A stretch of 64,000 nucleotides of DNA from Dendrolimus kikuchii (lineage: Eukaryota; Arthropoda; Insecta; Lepidoptera; Lasiocampidae), in NCBI GenBank assembly GCA_019925095.2, contig CM034390.1, forward strand, positions 2,467,501-2,531,500. Reading direction: 5' to 3'. The number at the start of each line of letters is the position of its first letter. Position 1 is the stretch's first letter. The notes beneath the pieces are model-generated. The model did not search any database and was not told the origin of the DNA. It saw only the letters and a list, made by a program, of their open reading frames with translations. Below, one piece after another: positions 37,901-46,900 of this stretch. The position numbers were made by a program, and so were the translations under genes.

Positions 37901-40900
37901 GGCGCTCTGTTGTTCGTGCCTACCCTGCAAGGGAACTGGCGTGAAGTTATGTATGTATATTTATTAAAATCAATTTAAACTCTTGGCTTCTGTACTAATT
38001 GAGTGAAAAAGCATATTTTATGAAGTAAAACTTCAACAATCGAGTCGATAATGTTTTATAGCGTCATCGATCATTTATTACTTTAGTCAATTAACATCTC
38101 TAGAATCTAGACTGTATGTATAGATATATGTTTGTTACTCTTTCACGCAAAAACTACTGAATGGATTTTGAAACTTTACAGTAATATAGCTTACACATCG
38201 GAATAACACATAGGCTATAATTTATAAAGATATAATGTGAATTATCCAAAACATAATGATTTTCCATCACCACGCGGGTGAAACCGCGGGCGCAGCTAGT
38301 TTGTTTCTTGCTTATACTAACTGTTGGGGATTGTTTTTATCTTAATTATTTAATTACCGTACAGCACTGTATGTTACATGCGCGCGCGTCGCTGACAAAA
38401 TGACAAATAATAGTGATGTGCTAAATTAGTTTGTATGATTGCTAGTGATGTGCTAATTAATTGATATGATAGCTAGTGATGTGCATTAACACTAAGCTTA
38501 GTAAGCTAACACAAAAGCATATTGCAATTACCATCTCCTTCATAATAAGCCTGTATCGCGCCCTAAATGTTTCCTCCGGGCGCATGTAAAGGCTGATGAC
38601 GAGCGATAGAGACGCGACAGCCGCTCCAGTCACTACCAGGCAACCACTAAGCATGATCAGAAGGCATGCGACACGCTCCACATCGTTCGCCGGTGCCACT
38701 GAGGGCCTGAATGCAATGGTTACAAATAGTGTTTATGTATTAGTTTGGACCCTGTCGACTACATCCAGAGTCGCGCCGTTCGTATAGTCAACGATCCCAT
38801 ACTGACAGGCGGTTTAGAATAGCTTAGTCTTCGGAGAGACTTTGCATCCCTCTGCGTATTCTACCGCCTGTACAACGGAGAGTGCTCCGAGGAACTGTTT
38901 GATCAGGTGCCAACGCCTCCCTTTTACAACCGTTTCTTGGAGCTCCCACGCTCAACTACGCAACGTTTCTCTAGAACGTTTATTCCGCGTACAACCATGA
39001 TCTGGAGAGAGCTTCCCGACGAAGTTTTCCCGCTGCGCTACGACATGGGGTCGTTTATGAAGGGCGTTATAAAATTTCTTAGAAGCCGGCAACGCCCCTG
39101 GTGTTACAAACGTCCATAGGCGACGGTAACCATCTTCCTGGGTCATTTATCATCTTAAGGCCGTAAAAGTTATCAGTCGAATAAATTATAACCTGAGTGA
39201 TTTCAAAAGTGAAAACATTTAACTGCTTTACATCCGCAACTAACAGTTATTATTTCTCCATGTTACACTTTACTCGCTCCAAGGGATTGCCCACTACATG
39301 CACAGCTACCAGACCATCAACGCTCCTGGCTGCTGACGCCTCGTAATCTCACGTGTTCACCTAACCAGGGCGATGGCGTGAGGTCCCGAAACCCACAAAA
39401 CTGCTGACAGGCCACCAGAAACCACAGATGGTCATCTGCGGGGAAGACTCCAGCAGCTCCAAATCCAGTTACCGGTGGGTAGTTGCTCACTGATTTGCAG
39501 CCGGGGTAAAGAGGTAAAACCTCGAGGCCCCAACCCCCTCATTATGATAAAGAGTAAAAGGCCCTGGATAACATCATTCTATTAATAACTTTTATCTGGT
39601 GATTGATAAACCGGACCTTGAATGAATGAATGAATAACTTTATTGCAAATAACATTAAAGTATAATGGGCGGTCTTGTCGCCAAAGGCGATCTCCTCAAA
39701 CTACCCTATACAATTATTATCAACACCGACTACATTATTTACTGACTTAATAATTATTAAATGGAAGATTACAGTGTGTATATTCTTTTGAATTTGTCAT
39801 AATTATATTATTAAGTTTATCATTATTATCATAGTCATTTATTTATTATTATTACAACAGTAATTTTATCCGTGCAGGAACGGAGAAAGAATACAATTTC
39901 CTGCGTCCGGGCGGCCTGCGTAAGAGGCGACAAAACAACCCACAGCTAGGTGGTAGGGCATTTGCCCGACTGGATGGCTACCAACCCTGGTCTAAAGTAT
40001 GTAGCCGTAACAACCTTGGGTTGTGTTCCGGCATCAGTGGCCAGGTTCCAGTCTCCCTTAAGAGAGCAGCAGCGCATTTGTAGCACTTTTAGTATTGCAA
40101 ATGTCCATAGGCGATGGTAACTGCATCAAGTGGGCCGTCTGCCCGTCTGCTGAACTCCAGCAATAAAAAAATAATATATATATATATGTCAGACATTCTA
40201 CATTATCTACTACAGGGGACGTTATGCTGTGCAGTTTTATTTTCTAAAAATGTGTAAAATTACTCTAAAATGAACAATAGTTGTAGGATATTGATAGTTT
40301 TTGAGTAGTAATTATGTATTTTGTGAGAAATGTGAACTGTATAGTCAAATGTGACCTTTTAGGTTGTCACAAGAACTCCGATGAATGGCACCAGCTGATT
40401 ACCTACAGTTCAGCTGTGCTACATATAGGCTTAAGAAAATGAAGAAACTTTATTGTAAACTAAGATCTGGCTTAAAGGCCTAGATGCCAAGCCATAAACC
40501 TAAATAAATAATCATTTATATGTATCCTAAATGTAGTTGTAAAAAAAATCTTCAATTGAGTAGAATGTCATGTTTGCCAAGTAGTCAAGTACCTTAATCC
40601 TATAAATTTTAAATGCATTACATTTTCTAATGTCAAGGGGTAACTCGCGGACCGCGTTCGTAATACCGAAGTAAGAAAGAGAGTTGGTCTGAAAGAGAGT
40701 GTCGGGGTGAAGGTAAGGAAAGGAATGCTCCGGTGGTTCGGGCATATGGAAAGAATGACTAAACAGATATACAATGCAAAAGTGGATGGATGCAGAAGTC
40801 GTGGAAGGCCACGACACACCTTCCATGATCAAATTGATCGTGTACTAGCGGAGGGTGATGTCAGGAGCCTTAAGAACAGACGAGTGTGCATGACAAGAGT

Positions 40901-43900
40901 TATGAATGTCAAAGAAGCAAGTGAGGTGTGTAAGAATGGGCCTAAATGGCGCTCTGTTGTTCGTGCCTACCCCGCAAGGGAACTGGCGTGAAGTTATGTA
41001 TGTATGTAAGGGGTAACTTATTATTTTTTATTGACATCGCAAATATGCTCTTTGAAAATAACGTCGTGTTAAATTTTTTATTAAATTTTAATGTGCCGCA
41101 TCGGCGTGTGCTTCGAATATTTTCGTAGTGCTCCGGATGTTTACACGATAGACACTGTTTTCTAATATGAATCAATAAGTTTAAACTATTTTTTGTGGAA
41201 TTTATTATTTAATAATGAACACATGAGTAGATGAATGAGTTTTGTGACTTTAAAAAAAATACGTTAAAGGAAAATGTAATGTGTAAAATATATAATGTAA
41301 ACAGGCAAGGAAATCATATTAGAACTTAAAACAACGCTTTTTGAATTTCATTTCGAAAATAGTAAGTAATGAAGGAGTTATATGTGCATCAAAGTGATAG
41401 TAAAAGAGCTTTGTAGGCCAATTTATCAATATTTACCTATTGTAACATATCCCTTTCATTCACTCATGTCTTCAATTGAAACCACGCACGTGTCACTCTC
41501 AAAATGTATATTTTTAATCTCATGTGGACTGTACTCGCACAACATTTGTATTTCACCACAAATAACAAAAACCATAGCAAACACTAAAAACACAGTGTCG
41601 CCTTACACGTGCAACAACATACCTTACAAGAATTGCAAACTTACAAATTTTGTACGACCGTACATACATTTGCCTTTTGCATTCATAAGTTTGTACACAA
41701 GGAGACATACATACATACATAACTTCACAAGGAGACAAATAGCACAAATTGTTTATACAGTAATTGAAATTATTTCTGTCATGATATGTTAAAAGTAAGA
41801 AAAAAAAAACCAAAGACATTGAAACTAAAATACATTATGTAGTAAATCACTGCCAACGGGGAGCGTGCCCAGAAGGCTGGCTGCATTGCCACGCTGTATG
41901 GCAATACTTACTTGTGGTGCAAAATATGAGCCAGCCTTCTGATCACAAAGATAAAAATATTTTATTTTAACGCCTGTTCTTTTGTTTGTAAATAATTTTA
42001 GAATTACTTATAACATGTATCAGCAACACTATTCTGAAAATCTCTAATAATACAAATTTGTGAAAGTGTAGTCTTTTGTTATTTAGATTTTATGTGTTTG
42101 TTTGTTCGGGGTTAACGTAAAAACTACTGGGCCGACTTCGATGTTATTTTCGCTAATCTATAGCAAATTACTGAACTTAAAGTTTACGGTACTTTATGTC
42201 CCGGTATAATATTTGAAAGAGAAGAAACCAGAACGAATGCAAGGATAATGGTCGATGATGTTATGCTAGAGCAAGTGAATGAGTTTGTATATCTTGGATG
42301 TGCTTTTAGCAGGGATGGAAGGTACACCGCTGATATAGAAAGAAGAGTGAATTTGGGGAATAGTTTGAATGGAGCGTTAGGTAAACTTCTAGGCGCTAAG
42401 AACCTCAGCCAGAAGACCCAGCTCGCCATACACAACGCGGTGCTGGTACCTACGCTCACGTATGGATGCGAGAGTTGGGTATGGAAGAGAGAGCATGAAA
42501 GTAGAGTAAACGCGGTCGAGATGCGAGCACTGCGCAAAATCTGCGGAGTGACGCTCGCGGACCGCGTTCGTAATACCGAAGTAAGAAAGAGAGTTGGTCT
42601 GAAAGAGAGTATCGGGGTGAAGGTAAGGAAAGAAATGCTCTGGTGGTTCGGGCATGTGGAAAGAATGCATGATGAAAGAATGTCTAAACAGATATACAAT
42701 GCAAAAGTGGATGGATGCAGAAGTCGTGGAAGGCCACGACACACCTTCCATGATCAAATTGATCGTGTACTAGCAGAAGGTGATGTCAGGAGCCTTAAGA
42801 ACAGACGAGCGTGCATGACAAGAGTTATGAATGTCAAAGAGGCAAGTGAGGTGTGTAAGAATAAGCCTAAATGGCACTCTGTTGTTCGTGCCTACCCCGC
42901 AAGGGAACTGGCGTGAAGTTATGTATGTATGTATGTATGTATGTATATATGTATGTATGTATGTATGTATGCATGTCCCGGGAATCCCAAGCGAAATTTC
43001 TTGAGAGCTGTTTAAAGTGGCTCTGTTGAAAAAAAATCGGATTTCAATGTATTATTTCCCTGATCGACTGTCATAAGATCTGTGATACTTTATATCCCGG
43101 GAACCCTGTGGGATTCTTCCTGGGAGTGGATTCGAGGTGATAGGACACGTATAAATTAACTTATTCCCTCCAACGTGAACGAAGTCCGATAAAACGGTGG
43201 GCTGCTCCAAACGCCGTAAGCTGCGTACGGCGAGACACTGTACGCGACCTATGACTTATTTATATTTCTGGAGAACCGCACAAAGTCTGACGGCCCACCT
43301 GATGGAAAGTGATTACCTTCACTTATGGACATTTACAACACCAGAGGTGCTACCAATATCATGCCGGTCTCGAAGTCGCTGATGCCAAAAACACAATTCA
43401 GGGTTGCTATAGCGACATAATCTAGACCAGGAATGGTAGACATCTAGGTGGGTCAATGCCCAGCCCCGGATCTTGAATTTTCGAGGGGGGACAAAAAGTG
43501 AGAAATGCCGCCTCCGCTCGCTTATATATTTACCTTAATCATCATTATCATTTCAACCATCAAATCCACCGATGAACACGCGTGCGTCTGTAATTTTTAA
43601 CCTAAGCCTTCGCGCCCCTCGACAAGTAATTTATGTGCTTAAAGTAATGTAGGTCTCAGTGGTCAAAGTTACGTTAATGATGAGTTTTGTATTTGTCTGC
43701 GAAGTTTGAATTTCCCGCCTGCAGAATTTACCGCACGGGCCACAGATGGGCCGCCCCACCCCCACCCCTCCTCCCTAGATCCGACCAGTCAATGCCATAC
43801 CACTTGGCTGTGGTTTGTTCTGTCGCCTTATACGACCGCCTTTGCAAAAAATAGTACTGAAGGATGAGCCCCGATAGGGTGGAGGAGCGAGATGGAATGC

Positions 43901-46900
43901 TCCTCCGTCTTAAAGGAAGATCTTCCAGCGAGGCTAATGTTGTTCCTCGCAGGCCTAGGCCCCTCTGTTATAGTTGAAATTCTATATATATTCTTTGTAT
44001 GTTTCGGGAAACGTTTGTGACATCAATTATTGCACAGCGCCATCTATTGATTTGTAAGTGTTCCACTACAGTACTCTTTCTCCGTTCCTGCACGGATATC
44101 GAACTATAATTATGAAAATGCAATATAGAGGTAGACCTCTGATGCCTGACGTATGGACGCCGTACGAACGTATGTCCGCCGCTTCTCGTGTCTGAGAGTT
44201 TCCTATAGAGAGGAAACTTACTAAGGAATATGACAAATAGAGAAGTTATTATATACCCAATAGGAATGAACATTTTGTTGACTATGTAGACCGCACTTAG
44301 GAACTGACCCGTCCAAAGAGTGGTGAATGATGCCGAATTGAGTTTATGTTCCGGCTGAACTGCATCCAAAGCCCGACGGGTTTGAGACAACTCTTCAGAG
44401 TAATCTCTTTCCAACTGTAGAGTACAGACAGAGCTAAATTTCTAAGGGTTAATGTAGATAGTTGGCAAGCAAAGTAGTCCCCCGGTAGTGGAAGAGGCCT
44501 CGCGGGGCCCACGCCTGCCAGGGCCGCGGAGTGGCCAGGTCATATACCCGTAGCCCTGACATAAGGCGAAGGACGAAATACCCAGGGGTTTTAGTGGGAA
44601 TCCCTAACCGGGAGTGGCAATAGCATGGCACCAGTTCTGACTGGGCTTGCTAGTACCACCCCCAACCTGGCGAATCCCACACTAGGTCGCGAATTATCCC
44701 CCCCAAGGTTCTGCCCTTGTCGCGGCTTAGTCCTCAATCGGATTTCCCCTGGATAAGAAAAATAATAAGATAGTTGGCAGGCAGATGATCCAGCACTTAC
44801 CAGAACTTCCAGACTGATAAAATAACTTTGTTTTCAAAGTTGGACTGAACTAGAATTAGACTATGAATAAACAGCATTGCCGCTTAATTGTTGGTTTATC
44901 AGTTTTTTATAGGGTACTCTTCGAAGATTGTGCGATTGAACTGTTAGACCTGATCTTACTTACTAAATTGGATCTTTGGACGACAAGGTGATCTTATTTA
45001 CATCTTCTTCTAACAGTGAAAACACCAACAGTGCAAATTAAACTCTTTGTTTTCACATTCCTTCTGCAAGTGGCAAAGCTGTGAAATACGCTATCAGATT
45101 CCACATTTCTCGTAAACTATAATCCAGGTGTCTTCAAGACTCGTGTGAATAAGTATTTACTAGGAATCTACTTATTATAAAAAGATATACGAATTATATT
45201 CTAGAGAGAAATCATCCACGCGTGCTAGTTTGACTAGCACCTTACCAATTGCTTCTAAGATTTCTATTTGAAACAAACCTTATCGATGTTGAGCCACACC
45301 AGCGCCCAAGTGATTCTCAACACCAGAAATATATAGCAATATTTCAATGTTGTCCCGAGAACGCTTCCTTTCAAATTATAATCGTTGAGTGCCCCTGTCA
45401 AATAGAAGATATAAATAATAATATTACAATTCAAAGTGTGCTTCAAGTTAATTTTAACTTAAATTTTCATTTCAATCTTAAGCATTTGTAATATTTGGTA
45501 GTTAGCTAACTTGCGAATAATTCCTTATGATCTTTTGGATTTACATCTACATAATCGACTCCTTATTACTTATCAAAATTTATCTCCAAGCGATGATAAA
45601 GATTTAACTCGTCAGTTTCGCAGGATCTAACTACTTAGTTAATATAAACCAAGCTTTATCTACGTTTCAGCCTCTTGCAGGTAAAATAATGAAAATACTA
45701 AATGTACTGTATGTTACTTACATAGATATCGGAATGGTCTGTGCAAGCGTAAATAATAACAGAGCAGTTTAAGATCCATTTGCTTGCTTACGTAATGAGA
45801 ATATGATATCAAGTCTACTAGAAATCCAACTGAAAACGATAATAGATAATATTATTATCATAGACAATGTGTCATATGATACCGAAGTAACCAGAATTCT
45901 AGACAGCGTACCCGTTAGGAATAAGAGGAAAATTATTATTGAGTCATAGTCATGATCTACGGAACTATCAAATTAACCTATAAGAAATCAAACGTCAATC
46001 ATCATTTTTACAAAAAGTAAAAGCGAAATACGATGTAACTTTTTTTACAGCTTAGAGGGAATCTTATTTATTTATTTTATTTTAGGAAGGCTTACAGTCA
46101 TACATACGAAAAACGAAAATATAGTAACAATAATATTTAAAAAAAAACGATGCTGATAACAAGCCTCCACCTATTGGTAAAGAAAAAAAACATATACATA
46201 CACGATATCGAGGGATATTAATATAACAAAATTTTTAGCTGTTTATATTACCAAAAAAATTCTGAGTCAAATTGCGCTTCACAGAATTTGTAGTTGAGCA
46301 ATACAGATCTAGACTTGAGTCTACTACTATTTCATTAAAAGAATTTGAGCTTCGTATGGTAAAAGACATTGGACAAGACGAAAGTCATGCTCAATGAACA
46401 GGTCATGCCGAGACCGGTAAACGTCGATTGCGCTCCTTTGGAGGTAGTGCAAGAATATGTCTACCTCGGACAGAAAATACAGTTAGGCAGGCACAACTTC
46501 GAAGGGGAAGCCAATAGGAGGATTCAGTTGGGCTGGGCAGCATTCGGTAGGCTTCGTCAAGTCTCCTCGTCAACCATTCCGCAATGCTTGAAGACAAAAG
46601 TCTGCGAGCAGTGCGTCCTCCCCATTCTGACCTATGGAGCCCAGATATGGGCACTGACGGCAGGATTGGTCCACAAGTTCCAAGTCGCTTAACGGGCTAT
46701 GGAGCGAGCTATATTGGGTGTTTCTCTTATGGATAAAATTAGAAATGAGGATATATAAGTAAGAGAACCAAGCTAACAGACATAGCTCGCAAAATTAGCA
46801 AGTTGAAGTAGCAGTGGGCCGGTCACGTCTGCCGCAGGACCGAAGACCTGTGCAAGGTCGCCGGTAGGCGCTGGATGAGGAAGTTGGAGGACAGGGATGA

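Noticed and set aside
41382..41792. 136-codon plus-strand ORF
   Set aside because: Thr/Ile/Tyr-rich translation of AT-rich DNA with part of an RTE tail; no domain, no homologue recognised.
42916..42972. (TATG)n tract as an independent microsatellite
   Set aside because: It is the expanded tail of the RTE copy that ends there.
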